Source: CAXSBR01 sp964236495 (GTDB lineage Bacteria > Actinomycetota > Actinomycetes > Mycobacteriales > Jatrophihabitantaceae). From it: a DNA stretch of 64,000 bases. The notes under the pieces are model-generated. The model had not been told where the DNA came from and did not search any database. It saw only the letters and a program-made list of their open reading frames with translations. The translations under genes and the position numbers were made by a program. The number at the start of each line of letters is the position of its first letter. Position 1 is the stretch's first letter. The stretch lies in the NCBI GenBank assembly GCA_964236495.1, contig CAXSBR010000005.1:120262-184261 (forward strand). Reading direction: 5' to 3'. Below, in pieces: positions 28,944 to 37,294 of this stretch.

Positions 28944-29678
28944 TCAGCGTTGGCCGGTGAACTCGCGCAATCCGTTGCGCACCAACGCCGCGTGCAATGC
29001 CACCGACAGCGCCGCCAACTCCCGCACGGTGTCCTGCGCGCGGGCACGGGCATCGGTGTTGCGCTGTTTGGCCACCGCGCCGACGACCTGACCGAACAGG
29101 CCGACTTCGCGGTCGGCTGCGTTGCGAAAGCCGCGCAGATGCCGGCCTTCGAGGCCGAACCGGGCCAGTTCACCGACGATCTTGGCCACCGCCAGCGCGT
29201 CGTCGTCGTAGCGGGCGCCACGGCCGACGGCGATAAGCCCGAATTCTTCGAGCTGGCGCAGCTGATCCTCGCGCAGTCCGGCGGCGTGACAGAGTTCCTG
29301 CGCGCTGAGGCGAAGCTGAGCGGGCGCGAGCCGGAAGTCGTCAGGACGCGGCACCTCGGCCAGCGTGAGGTGCGCGGTACGCGGCACCCCGCCCGGTCCG
29401 GCCGGCCGCACACCCTTGTCCAGCGCGGCGAGCTGTTCCTTGATCACTCGCAGCGGAAGGTAGTGCTCCTTCTGCTGGGTGAGGACGTACCGCAGCCGGG
29501 CAATGTCAGCCCCGGAGAACATCCGGTAGCCCGACGGCGTGCGGTTCGGCTCGACCAGGCCCTCGGTCTCGAGGAAGCGGATCTTGCTGATGGTGATCTC
29601 GGGGAAGTCGGGCTTGAGTTGATGAAGAACCTCACCGATGGGCAGACCACCACGGTGCGTCGACGCTGCTGAACTCAC
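28944..29678 (-). CDS. ftsR: MerR family regulator, FtsR (Rv1828)-like
   Basis: A 244-residue MerR protein equivalent to Rv1828 and corynebacterial FtsR, which controls ftsZ expression. The N-terminal helix-turn-helix has PIGEVLHQLKPDFPEITISK, IRFLETEGLVEPNRTPSGYR and an RYVLTQQKEHYLPLRVIKEQL helix. The C-terminal part resembles a second MerR-like fold (residues about 120-240). GTG 29678 starts 7 bases after the garA stop, so garA and this gene are likely co-transcribed and coupled. Confidence 0.92.
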   Translation of the reverse strand: MSSAASTHRGGLPIGEVLHQLKPDFPEITISKIRFLETEGLVEPNRTPSGYRMFSGADIARLRYVLTQQKEHYLPLRVIKEQLAALDKGVRPAGPGGVPRTAHLTLAEVPRPDDFRLAPAQLRLSAQELCHAAGLREDQLRQLEEFGLIAVGRGARYDDDALAVAKIVGELARFGLEGRHLRGFRNAADREVGLFGQVVGAVAKQRNTDARARAQDTVRELAALSVALHAALVRNGLREFTGQR

Positions 29679-29685
29679 GTCGTGC

Positions 29686-30240
29686 TCATCCCTGGTCTGC
29701 GGTGGCCGAGGTGAGGTACACCAGCCGGAACTTACCGATCTGCACCTCGTCGGAACCGGCGAGGGTAGCGGAATCGATGCGCTCGCGATTGACGTAGGTG
29801 CCGTTCAGGCTGCCCACGTCATAGACGGAGAATCCACCGCCGTTCTCGCGTCGGAACTCCACATGTCGTCGGGACACGGTGACGTCGTCGAGGAAGATGT
29901 CGCTGTCGGGATGGCGCCCGGCGGTGGTCAGATCCCGATCGAGCAGGAACCGGCTGCCGGCGTTGGGGCCACGCTTGACGACCAGCAGCGCCGAGCCTGC
30001 GGGAAGGGAATCCACTGCGCCCTGGTGGGCGCCTGGGGAGAAGTCGCCGTCGGTTTCGGCGTCGACCGTCGGTGCTGGCACGGCGGTGAAGATCGTCGTG
30101 GTGTCCGCACGTCCAGACGCCGAGCTCGAGTTCGAGCCCGTGGTCGAGCTTGGCAGAGCGGTGGCAGCCAGTTCGGCTCCACAGCGGGCGCAGAACTTGC
30201 TGTTCGGAGGATTTTCGGCCCCGCAGGAGGTGCAGAACAC
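29686..30240 (-). CDS. garA: FHA-domain protein GarA with N-terminal zinc ribbon
   Basis: A 184-residue GarA/OdhI homologue. The FHA domain (about 85-170) contains GRHPDSDIFLDDVTVSRRH and VGSLNGTYVNR, nearly identical to mycobacterial GarA. GarA controls 2-oxoglutarate metabolism enzymes and is regulated by phosphorylation of an ETTS motif near the N-terminus. Here the N-terminus is instead a CxxC-x11-CxxC zinc ribbon (Cys at 3, 6, 18, 21), and the equivalent phosphosite region reads DTTTIF. The start GTG 30240 includes the ribbon. It lies between gcvH and ftsR. Confidence 0.92.
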   Translation of the reverse strand: MFCTSCGAENPPNSKFCARCGAELAATALPSSTTGSNSSSASGRADTTTIFTAVPAPTVDAETDGDFSPGAHQGAVDSLPAGSALLVVKRGPNAGSRFLLDRDLTTAGRHPDSDIFLDDVTVSRRHVEFRRENGGGFSVYDVGSLNGTYVNRERIDSATLAGSDEVQIGKFRLVYLTSATADQG

Positions 30241-30366
30241 TCGATGCTCGCCTTTCTTCGACGCTGAATTGAGGTGGGCTGAGATGGTCTGCGGCGCTCA
30301 CCGACGCGGTGGGCGCAACCCTAGTTGCGGCGCCGGAGCAGGGTCAATCCGCTGCGCGAGCCGACC

Positions 30367-30771
30367 TCAGGACTCGACCAGTTTGCCGTAGGCGGACGCG
30401 TCGAGAAGGCCGTCGACCGCGTCCGCATCGGCTAGGGTCAGCTCGAACAGCCAGCCTTGACCATAGGGATCGGTGTTCAGCAGCTCCGGATTGGTCTCCA
30501 CGGCATCGTTGCGCGCGGCCACGGTGCCGGCCAGCGGTGCGAAGACGTCGGACACGCTCTTGGTGCTCTCCACCTCCCCGACCGCTTCGCCAGCAGTCAC
30601 CGTGGCTCCCTGTTCGGGCAGCTGCAGAAAGACGACGTCGCCCAGCGATTCCTGCGCGTAGTCGGTGATTCCGATCCGCGCCAACGTCGTTCCGTCGTCG
30701 CCGGTGGACAGCTTGATCCACTCGTGCTCGGCGGTGTAGTGCAGATCGTCGGGAATCGATGAGGTGGCCAC
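30367..30771 (-). CDS. gcvH: Glycine cleavage system H protein
   Basis: A 134-residue lipoyl carrier that shuttles the aminomethyl group between P, T and L proteins. The lipoylated Lys is in VESTKSVSDVFAPL, and the family start YTAEHEWIKL is intact. GTG 30771 is chosen because AAAGGA is 9 nt upstream and family alignment starts here; the frame is open further back. The protein is complete. Its partner gcvP is about 21 kb away on the same strand; gcvT is not in the window. Confidence 0.97.
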   Translation of the reverse strand: MATSSIPDDLHYTAEHEWIKLSTGDDGTTLARIGITDYAQESLGDVVFLQLPEQGATVTAGEAVGEVESTKSVSDVFAPLAGTVAARNDAVETNPELLNTDPYGQGWLFELTLADADAVDGLLDASAYGKLVES

Positions 30772-30987
30772 GACGCATCGTCCTTTCGTCGGTAGTGGGC
30801 GCTGGCGAGTCGGCCTGCGAGGGCCCGCGATCCGCCCGGGATGACGCGATGGGGCGCACACTACCTGCGGCTGTGCCGTCTTTGATCGGGGTGGCTGGTC
30901 AGGGTCGGTGGGGGTGGCCGTCGCGGTGGCTGTGCCGCCTGTAGTCCATCGCAACGCATCGACGCGGAGTTGGTGCGAGGAGCGCGC

Positions 30988-31647
30988 TCATGCTTGCATG
31001 CCGCGGCGGGCCGTTCGCACCAGCGCAGCGATGTGGAGCAGATAGAGACCGGCAGACCAGAAGTAGAGGCCGCTGCCCCAGATGGTGAAAGCCCACGCCA
31101 CCGGGCTGACCACGCGCCCGAGGGTGTCGCTGCGCGCGGCGATCAGCAGCAGCGGGAACGCGTACAGCAGATTCAGCGTGGCAGCCTTGCCCAGGTAGTG
31201 CACCGGTGGCGGGCCGTAGTCGTAGCGGCGCAGCACCAGCAGGCCCAGGCCGAGCACGACCTCGCGGGCGAGGATGGCGACGGCCAGCCAGGCAGGCAGG
31301 ATGCCGCGCACGACCAGCCCGACGAGCGTGGCGATGATGTAGAGCCGGTCCGCGGCCGGATCGAGTAGCTCGCCCAGCCGGCTGTGCTGGTTCAGGCGGC
31401 GGGCCAATGCGCCGTCTGCCCAATCCGAGACGCCGGCGTACATCAACACAGCGAGGGCGGCGACGTCGGCGTGCGGGCCGAGCAGCAGCCACAGGAAGAG
31501 CGGAACGCCGAACAGGCGGGACGCGCTGACGGCGTTGGGAACCGTCAGTACGCGCGAGCCTGCTGGACCGACACCGGCCGCCTCAGCGGGGGCCGAATTG
31601 CCGGTCACCGGCGTCGCCCAGTCCGGGCACGATGTAGGCGTCGACAT
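30988..31647 (-). CDS. CDP-alcohol phosphatidyltransferase (PgsA-like)
   Basis: A 219-residue membrane enzyme with the full CDP-alcohol phosphotransferase signature DWADGALARRL...GELLDPAADR (residues about 75-101), which binds metal and CDP-diacylglycerol. Four to five further hydrophobic segments follow. Its place near gcvH resembles M. tuberculosis pgsA2 (Rv1822). The acceptor alcohol cannot be read from sequence. ATG 31647 would overlap the end of upp by 65 bases; GTG 31608 would cut this to 26. Neither has a clear ribosome binding site. Confidence 0.88.
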   Translation of the reverse strand: MSTPTSCPDWATPVTGNSAPAEAAGVGPAGSRVLTVPNAVSASRLFGVPLFLWLLLGPHADVAALAVLMYAGVSDWADGALARRLNQHSRLGELLDPAADRLYIIATLVGLVVRGILPAWLAVAILAREVVLGLGLLVLRRYDYGPPPVHYLGKAATLNLLYAFPLLLIAARSDTLGRVVSPVAWAFTIWGSGLYFWSAGLYLLHIAALVRTARRGMQA

Positions 31648-32206
31648 TAAGCCGCTCGTCGATGCTGGCGGTGAACAACCGTGCCTGCGGGGCGTTGTCG
31701 CTCAGCCGGGCGATCGCCTCCGGAGCGGCCAGCGCGCACACGACGGTGATGTCGGTGGCGCCCCGGGAGTACAGCAGGTCCAGGCAGTAGAGCAACGAGC
31801 CGCCGGTAGCCACCATAGGATCGAGCACGATCACCGGATGGCCCGACAGATCCTCGGGCAGCGAGGCCATGTATGCCCGCGGATCGTGCGTCTGCTCGTC
31901 GCGAGCCACACCGACGAAGCCCATCTGGGCCTCGGGCAGCAAATTGAAGGCGGCCTCCGCCATACCCAGACCGGCGCGCAACACGGGCACGAGCAGCGGC
32001 GGCGAGGCCAGTCGGTGGCCGATGGTGTCGGCGACCGGTGTGCTGAGTGGAACCTCCTGCAGCGGCAGCGACCGGGTGGCCTCGTATACGAGCAGCGTGG
32101 CCAGCTCACGCAGCGCGGCGCGAAATTCGGCGTTGCTGCTGTGCTTGTCGCGCATCACCGACAGCCGGGTGCGCACGATCGGGTGATCCACCACAGTGAC
32201 GTCCAC
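31583..32206 (-). CDS. upp: Uracil phosphoribosyltransferase
   Basis: Converts uracil and PRPP to UMP in pyrimidine salvage. VDVTVVDHPIVRTRLSVMRD matches the start of bacterial Upp. The PRPP loop is VIVLDPMVATGGS, and the uracil-binding end is VDAYIVPGLGDAGDR. GTG 32206 aligns with other Upp proteins and follows GGTGGGG; GTG 32218 is an upstream alternative giving 211 aa. Its 3' end overlaps the phosphatidyltransferase gene, and a tRNA gene lies directly upstream. Confidence 0.96.
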   Translation of the reverse strand: MDVTVVDHPIVRTRLSVMRDKHSSNAEFRAALRELATLLVYEATRSLPLQEVPLSTPVADTIGHRLASPPLLVPVLRAGLGMAEAAFNLLPEAQMGFVGVARDEQTHDPRAYMASLPEDLSGHPVIVLDPMVATGGSLLYCLDLLYSRGATDITVVCALAAPEAIARLSDNAPQARLFTASIDERLNVDAYIVPGLGDAGDRQFGPR

Positions 32207-32290
32207 GCGCTGCCCCACCCTCGCCAGTTGCCGAACCGCGTCGGTGATGCGCCGCAGTCCTGAGCTAGCAGGGTGTTCCAGCGACGTCCG

Positions 32291-32364
32291 TCGGGATGAC
32301 AGGATTTGAACCTGCGACCCCCTGACCCCCAGTCAGGTGCGCTACCAAGCTGCGCCACATCCCG
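32291..32364 (-). tRNA. tRNA-Pro (GGG anticodon)
   Basis: A 74-base cloverleaf on the minus strand. The acceptor stem CGGGATG pairs with CATCCCG plus discriminator A. The D arm contains AGCTTGGTAGC. The anticodon stem CCTGA/TCAGG encloses loop CTGGGGG with anticodon GGG. The T loop is GTTCAAATC. No CCA is encoded. Confidence 0.97.
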
Positions 32365-32483
32365 ATGCGTGCGGCGTCGAGGTTATCGCACCGCCGCGCC
32401 GGCCGGTGCCAGCGTGCGGTGCCGCTGCGCCTCCCACACCCCAGCGCCGCGCGCCAACGCCGCCTACCGCCGGTCACTTCTAG

Positions 32484-33932
32484 CTAGGCGCGTTGCGGTC
32501 GCTTGTCCCCGCGCCGTTCCCGCACCCGGACCGAGATCTCCACAGGACTGCCCTCGAAGCCGAAGTCCTCGCGCAGCCGCCGCTCCAGGAAGCGGCGGTA
32601 CCCAGCTTCGAGGAAGTGGGTGGTGAACAGCACGAACCGGGGCGGGCGGGTGCCCGCCTGGGTGGCGAACAGCACCTTGGGGGCCCTGCCACCGCGCGCC
32701 GGCGGGGGCGTTGCGGCCACCACCTCGTTGAGCCACTGGTTGAGCCGTCCGGTGGGGATGCGCTTGTCCCAGGACGCCAGACTGGTGCGTAGCGCGGGCG
32801 CGAGCTTGTCGACGGCCCGCCCGGTCATGGCCGAGACGTTGACTCTGGGTGCCCACGCCACTCGAGCAAGGTCGCGATCGATCTCGCGCTCCAGAACCTC
32901 GTGCCGGTCGCGGCCCTCCTCGGAGCCGGTGAGCAGGTCCCACTTGTTGTAGGCGATCACCAGCGCGCGCCCTGCTTCGACGACGTCGGCGATGATGCGC
33001 TGGTCCTGCTCGGTGAGCGGCTCGGAGGCGTCCAGCAGCACCACCGCGACCTCCGCGGACTCGATGGCACCGGCGGTGCGCAGGCTGGCGTAGTACTCCA
33101 TGCCGTCGGCCTGGTGCACTCGTCTGCGCAGCCCGGCGGTGTCGACGAAGCGCCACTCCTGGCCGCCGACGGTCACGATGCTGTCCACCGGGTCGATGGT
33201 GGTACCTGCGACCGAGTCGACCACCGAGCGCTCCTCGCCGGTGAGCCGGTTGAGCAGGCTGGACTTGCCGACGTTCGGACGGCCCACCAGCGCGACCCGG
33301 CGCGGGCCACCCTCGGCGTCGGACTCACGTGGCGCATCGGGCAGCGCGTTGACGATGACGTCGAGCAGATCGCCGCTGCCACGTCCATGCAGGCCACTCA
33401 CCGGATAGGGCTCGCCCAGACCCAGCGACCAGAGCTCGGCGGCGTCGGCCTCGCCGCGCTCGTCGTCGACCTTGGTCACCACCAGCACGACTGGCCGCTC
33501 GCCGCGACGCAGGGTGCGAGCCACGACGAGGTCCGTTTCGGTGGCCCCGGTGCGCCCGTCCACGACGAACAGAATCAGGTCGGCGGTCAGCACGGCGCGC
33601 TCAGCCTGCTCGGACACCCGCTTCTGCAGGCCCTGCGCGTCGGGCTCCCAGCCGCCGGTGTCGACGAGGGTGAAGCGCCGCCCGCTCCAGTTGGCGTCGT
33701 AGGCGATGCGGTCGCGGGTGACGCCCGGGATGTCCTGGACGACGGCCTCCCGGCGGCCCAGGATGCGGTTGACCAACGTGGACTTGCCGACGTTGGGACG
33801 CCCGACGACAGCGACGACGGGAACAGCGGCGACGGCGCCGAGGTCGTTGGTGAAACGGTCGCCGATCTCGTTCCCGGTGTCGCCCGAAGTCAAGGCGGCG
33901 CCGTCCGGCGCGTCGATACTCACGGCTGCCAT
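32484..33932 (-). CDS. der: Ribosome biogenesis GTPase Der (EngA)
   Basis: Tandem-GTPase ribosome assembly factor of 482 residues. Domain 1 has GRPNVGKSTLVNRI and VDTGGW; domain 2 has GRPNVGKSSLLNRLTG and VDTAGLRRR; each has an NKxD-type motif (TKVD, NKWD). A KH-like C-terminal domain ends the protein. It acts in 50S maturation. ATG 33932 is supported by GGGAG eight bases upstream; GTG 33962 would add ten residues. Confidence 0.97.
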   Translation of the reverse strand: MAAVSIDAPDGAALTSGDTGNEIGDRFTNDLGAVAAVPVVAVVGRPNVGKSTLVNRILGRREAVVQDIPGVTRDRIAYDANWSGRRFTLVDTGGWEPDAQGLQKRVSEQAERAVLTADLILFVVDGRTGATETDLVVARTLRRGERPVVLVVTKVDDERGEADAAELWSLGLGEPYPVSGLHGRGSGDLLDVIVNALPDAPRESDAEGGPRRVALVGRPNVGKSSLLNRLTGEERSVVDSVAGTTIDPVDSIVTVGGQEWRFVDTAGLRRRVHQADGMEYYASLRTAGAIESAEVAVVLLDASEPLTEQDQRIIADVVEAGRALVIAYNKWDLLTGSEEGRDRHEVLEREIDRDLARVAWAPRVNVSAMTGRAVDKLAPALRTSLASWDKRIPTGRLNQWLNEVVAATPPPARGGRAPKVLFATQAGTRPPRFVLFTTHFLEAGYRRFLERRLREDFGFEGSPVEISVRVRERRGDKRPQRA

Positions 33933-33978
33933 TGTCCCGGCTCCCAGCGCCTCTGCGGACACATCGCGGCTCAGCGAC

Positions 33979-34614
33979 TCAGCGCAGCAGCTCCCAACAC
34001 ACCGTCACGGCGGCCTGTTCGCTCAGCTCGCCGGCCTCAACGGGAACGCCGGCGGCCGCGCTTTCATACGAAACCGAACGCGAGAAGGCGCCGCCGCGGT
34101 CTCCGCGTGGAGTGGGGCCGACGCCGTCGTGGACGTCGATCACCTCACCCAGACGCGCGCGGGCCACCTGCGCATACTGCTCGGCCTGTAACCGAGCATG
34201 GGTGAATGCCCCGTGCCGAGCCTGCACGGCCAATGTGGTGACGTCGGCGATCTGCAGGCTGACGCCGTGAATCCGCAGCGCATCGCCGCCGGCGGTGGCC
34301 ACGTCGCGTAACAGCCGGCCGCTACCAGTCAGGTCACGAAGCACAACCCGCAGCTCGTTGCGGCAGACATAGCCTGAGTGCCGATCCTTCTGGTGGTCGT
34401 AACGTTCGTCGACCGAGATCGAATTGGTCGCCAGATCGCGGTCGGCCACTCCGCCGGCACGCAGCGCCGCGATCACCCGGGGCAGTGCCTCGCTGGCCGC
34501 GTCCAAGGCGGTGGCGACGTCGTTGCCTTCGCCCTGCACGCCTAGGTGCACCAGCATTGAATCGGCCCGAGCGCTCGCCCTGCCGAACCCGGCCACCGTC
34601 ACCGTCGGCTTCAT
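33979..34614 (-). CDS. SIMPL domain (DUF541) protein
   Basis: A 211-residue SIMPL/DUF541-family protein. It begins VTVAGFGRASARADSMLVHLGV and has the ALPRVIAALRAGGVADRDLATNSISVDERYD segment typical of the family. No signal peptide is evident, unlike many relatives, so it may act in the cytoplasm. Function is unknown. It occupies the slot between cmk and der where many actinobacteria carry an acyltransferase (from memory). Confidence 0.85.
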   Translation of the reverse strand: MKPTVTVAGFGRASARADSMLVHLGVQGEGNDVATALDAASEALPRVIAALRAGGVADRDLATNSISVDERYDHQKDRHSGYVCRNELRVVLRDLTGSGRLLRDVATAGGDALRIHGVSLQIADVTTLAVQARHGAFTHARLQAEQYAQVARARLGEVIDVHDGVGPTPRGDRGGAFSRSVSYESAAAGVPVEAGELSEQAAVTVCWELLR

Positions 34615-34644
34615 CGCCGCGACGTTACCGCCTGCATGCGGTCC

Positions 34645-35304
34645 TCAGGGAAGTAGCGCGAGCACGGCATCGACGACGCCGTCGACATCGAGGTGGCTGG
34701 TGTCGACCTCGGAGGCGCCGTCCGCGCGGATCAGCGGGCTCGCCCCCCGGGTGCTGTCCAGTCGATCGCGCCGGGCCAGGTCGGCGGCTACCGCCGAGAC
34801 GTCGGAGGTGACCAGATCGCCCGCTCGGCGGGCGGCACGAACCTCGGGTGACGCGGTCAGGTACACCTTGGCCTGCGCCTGCGGCCAGACGACCGACGCG
34901 ATGTCGCGGCCCTCCACCACGATGCCGCCGGCGCCGATGAGCTCACGCTGCTGGGCGACGATTCTGGCCCGCACCGCCGGCACCGCCGACACCGCCGACA
35001 CCGCGCGGGTGACTGCCGCGCCGCGGATCTCGGCAGTGACGTCGACTCCGCCGATGCGCACCTGCTCGTCGTCGGGGTCGGTGCCGATCTCGACCACCGC
35101 GTCGGCCAGGGCCGCATCCACCGCCGCTGCGTTGCCCGGATCGATGTCCTGACGCAGCACGTGCGCGGTGGCGGCGCGGTACATCGCGCCGGTGTCGAGG
35201 TAGCGGGCGCGTAGACGGCGGGCGAGGGCTCTGGCGACGGTGGACTTGCCGGTTCCGGACGGCCCGTCGAGGGCGATCACCCCGGCGAAAGACGATGCGG
35301 GCAC
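34645..35304 (-). CDS. cmk: Cytidylate kinase
   Basis: A 219-residue CMP/dCMP kinase. The P-loop is ALDGPSGTGKSTVARALA (about 9-26), YLDTGAMYRAATAHVL binds CMP, and RDIASVVWP and RDRLDSTRGASPL are conserved. It supplies CDP for RNA, DNA and phospholipid synthesis. GTG 35304 precedes the family start; no strong site is seen. It is divergent from the toxin-antitoxin pair across about 85 bp. Confidence 0.96.
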   Translation of the reverse strand: MPASSFAGVIALDGPSGTGKSTVARALARRLRARYLDTGAMYRAATAHVLRQDIDPGNAAAVDAALADAVVEIGTDPDDEQVRIGGVDVTAEIRGAAVTRAVSAVSAVPAVRARIVAQQRELIGAGGIVVEGRDIASVVWPQAQAKVYLTASPEVRAARRAGDLVTSDVSAVAADLARRDRLDSTRGASPLIRADGASEVDTSHLDVDGVVDAVLALLP

Positions 35305-35356
35305 GAGCCGAGACGCTACCGGCTCGGATCCGCCCGCCCCGCTGGCCAATTTGCAT

Positions 35357-35389
35357 ACCAATTGGTTGACACGTCGTATGATCAAGGAC
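35357..35389 (+). promoter_or_regulatory. Antitoxin promoter with palindromic operator
   Basis: ACCAATTGGT at 35357-35366 is a perfect 10-bp palindrome. A TATGAT -10 box lies at 35377-35382, seven bases before ATG 35390, placing the transcript start at or next to the A of the ATG: a leaderless mRNA. The palindrome sits at the -35 position, where a ribbon-helix-helix antitoxin dimer would block RNA polymerase. Confidence 0.6.
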
Positions 35390-35629
35390 ATGAGTGCACA
35401 GATTGCAGTCCGGCTCGACGATGCTGAACTCGGTGCCTTGGACGCCGAAGTCGCGCAGGGACGAGCAAACAACCGCTCCGATGCGGTACGGCACAGCATC
35501 GCCAGACTGCAGCGCGAACAGCGTTACCGCAGCGAGGAGGCCGTCCTCGTCGCGCTCACAGCCAAGGGGGAGGCTGTGTACCCGGACTTCGACGGACTGC
35601 AAGACCTACCCAGTCCGGATCTGGACTGA
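35390..35629 (+). CDS. Ribbon-helix-helix antitoxin (MazE-like)
   Basis: A 79-residue antitoxin. Residues 1-45 (MSAQIAVRLDDAELGALDAE...NNRSDAVRHSIARL) form a ribbon-helix-helix DNA-binding domain; the acidic tail (DFDGLQDLPSPDLD) is suited to bind the basic toxin. ATG 35390 is chosen because the -10 box points to a leaderless transcript there; ATG 35378 lies within the promoter. The stop overlaps the toxin ATG by one base. Confidence 0.9.
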   Translation: MSAQIAVRLDDAELGALDAEVAQGRANNRSDAVRHSIARLQREQRYRSEEAVLVALTAKGEAVYPDFDGLQDLPSPDLD

Positions 35630-35934
35630 TGCGTTCGATCGCCACCGTTCGCCTCGACAAGCGGCGACCAGCGTTGATTCTGACTCGCGCGGAGAAGCTC
35701 CCGATGCTCAACTGGGTGACCGTTGCGCCCATCACCAGCACCATTCGCGGACTGGCAAGTGAAGTTGCCGTCGGGCCGCGCAACGGACTCGACCACGACA
35801 GCGTGGTGAGCTGCGACAACATCGTCACCGTGGGAAAAGATGCCGTCGGTGCAACGATCGGTCTGCTTCTCGACGACCAGGAAGCTGCACTGGCCCGCGC
35901 GATCAGTGACGCTTTCGACCTCGCTGGGTGGTAG
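35629..35934 (+). CDS. MazF/PemK family toxin endoribonuclease
   Basis: A 101-residue MazF/PemK-fold protein. It has RPALILTRAEKLP, VTVAPITSTIRGLASEV (catalytic Thr/Ser region), VGPRNGLDHDSVVSCDNIVTV and a C-terminal helix. It should cleave mRNA at short sites unless bound by the upstream antitoxin. It ends only 4 bp from the convergent aroH stop. In relatives (Streptomyces, from memory) a prephenate dehydrogenase gene occupies this place between aroH and cmk, so the module may have replaced it. Confidence 0.93.
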   Translation: MRSIATVRLDKRRPALILTRAEKLPMLNWVTVAPITSTIRGLASEVAVGPRNGLDHDSVVSCDNIVTVGKDAVGATIGLLLDDQEAALARAISDAFDLAGW

Positions 35935-35938
35935 CGGT

Positions 35939-36301
35939 CTACTGCGGCAGATCGGTGCGTAGGGCCGCAGCGCCGCGCAGGTAGACGTGATGGATGGCAC
36001 TGCGGGCAAGGTCGGTCTCCACGTGGGCCAGCAGTCGCAGCACCCGCGGCATCGCGCCGGGCACCGGGATCTCCGTCGCGCACAGCAGCGGCACGTCAGT
36101 CAGGCCCATCAGCCGGGCGGCGTAGGCCGGAAAGTCAGCAGACAGGTCGGGTGTGGCAGTGAAGACGATGCTGATGAAGTCGTCGGCGGTCAGGCCGTTG
36201 CGCTCGATGAGCACCTGTACCATTTCCGCGGCACCGACGTGGATGTCCTCGCGGGTGTCGGCGTCCACCTGGATCGCCCCGCGGATCGCGCGCACCGCCA
36301 T
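35939..36301 (-). CDS. aroH: Chorismate mutase, AroH class
   Basis: A 120-residue monofunctional chorismate mutase of the trimeric AroH type. It starts VRAIRGAIQVDADTREDI, with catalytic Arg in AIRG and FTATPDLSADFPAYAAR, PVPGAMPRVLRLL and the HVYLRGAAALR end. It converts chorismate to prephenate for Phe/Tyr synthesis. It is convergent with the toxin gene and about 70 bp downstream of rluB. Confidence 0.95.
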   Translation of the reverse strand: MAVRAIRGAIQVDADTREDIHVGAAEMVQVLIERNGLTADDFISIVFTATPDLSADFPAYAARLMGLTDVPLLCATEIPVPGAMPRVLRLLAHVETDLARSAIHHVYLRGAAALRTDLPQ

Positions 36302-36370
36302 CAGATGAGCACGTCCGTCAGCTGATCAGCCGCCGTCACGGAATGCACCGTCACCAGGTAAGCACCGTCA

Positions 36371-37294
36371 TCACATGCCGGCCGCGCGGTACAGCGCCGC
36401 CAGCTCGCCGCGGGCCAGCTTGCGTACCGTGCCGGGCTTCTGATGGCCCAGCAGCACCGGGCCTAGGGCGGTGCGCACGAGCTGGCGCACCGGCAGGCCC
36501 ACCTCGGCGAGCATCCGGCGCACCAGGTGCTTCTTGCCCTCGTGCACCACGACCTCCACCATCGCCCGGCCGTTGATGATCTGGACCGTGCGGAAGTCTT
36601 CGACGGCCACCAGCCCGTCCTCCAGCTGGACGCCGCGGCGCAGCTTGCCCGCGACTCCGCGCGGAATCGGTGCCGCTACGTCGGCCAGGTAAGTCTTGGA
36701 CACCCCGTAGCTGGGGTGCATCAGCCGGTTCGCCAGCTCCCCGTCATTGGTCATCATCAGCAGGCCCTCGCTGTCGGCGTCCAGGCGACCGACGTGGAAC
36801 AGGCGTTCCTTGCGGTCAGCGACCCAGTCCCCCACGCACGGCCGGCCCTCGTCGTCGGACATCGTGCTCATCACGCCGCGGGGCTTGTTGAGGACGAGGT
36901 AGACGAGCTCCTCGCGCAGGTTGAGCCGCTCGCCGTCGACCTTGACCACGGCGGAGTCCGGATCGATGCGGGTGCCCAGCTCGCGCACCACCCGTCCGTC
37001 GACCTCGACGCGGCCTTCGCTGATCAGGTCCTCACTCGCCCGCCGCGACGCGATGCCGGCCTGGGCCAACACCTTCTGCAGCCGCACGCCGTCGGGAGTG
37101 TGGCTGTCGCCGCGCTTGCCGGAGCGAACGGGGCGGCTGGCTTGACGTCGGGGTGGGTAGCCGTCGTCGGCCTGGTCGGTGCCGTCGGCGGCGTCGAAAG
37201 CGCGGTCGTCGGCGTTGAAAGTGCCGTCGGAGGCGTCGAAAGTGCCGTCGGAGGCGTCGAAAGTGCCGTCGTCGGCGTCAGTGTCAGTAGGCAT
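36371..37294 (-). CDS. rluB: 23S rRNA pseudouridine synthase RluB-like
   Basis: A 307-residue RsuA/RluB-family enzyme. The first 45 residues are an acidic repeat leader; then an S4 domain (VRLQKVLAQAGIASRRASEDLI) and the catalytic domain with Asp in GRLDADSEGLL (about 172). KTYLADV and HEGKKHLVRRML follow. It isomerises a uridine of 23S rRNA, and the class is adjacent to scpB in many actinobacteria. The leader holds four seven-residue repeats (D/S-DGTFDA) absent from usual homologues. Its start overlaps the scpB end by 11 bases. Confidence 0.94.
   Translation of the reverse strand: MPTDTDADDGTFDASDGTFDASDGTFNADDRAFDAADGTDQADDGYPPRRQASRPVRSGKRGDSHTPDGVRLQKVLAQAGIASRRASEDLISEGRVEVDGRVVRELGTRIDPDSAVVKVDGERLNLREELVYLVLNKPRGVMSTMSDDEGRPCVGDWVADRKERLFHVGRLDADSEGLLMMTNDGELANRLMHPSYGVSKTYLADVAAPIPRGVAGKLRRGVQLEDGLVAVEDFRTVQIINGRAMVEVVVHEGKKHLVRRMLAEVGLPVRQLVRTALGPVLLGHQKPGTVRKLARGELAALYRAAGM
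37191..37274. repeat. 21-nt tandem repeat in the rluB N-terminus
   Basis: Four 21-nt units, (GCGTCGAAAGTGCCGTCGGAG on the plus strand is 21 nt; core GCGTCGAAAGTGCCGTCGG), at 37191-37211, 37212-37232, 37233-37253 and 37254-37274. The first is the most diverged. On the coding strand they encode DGTFDAS-type heptads. Confidence 0.85.
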
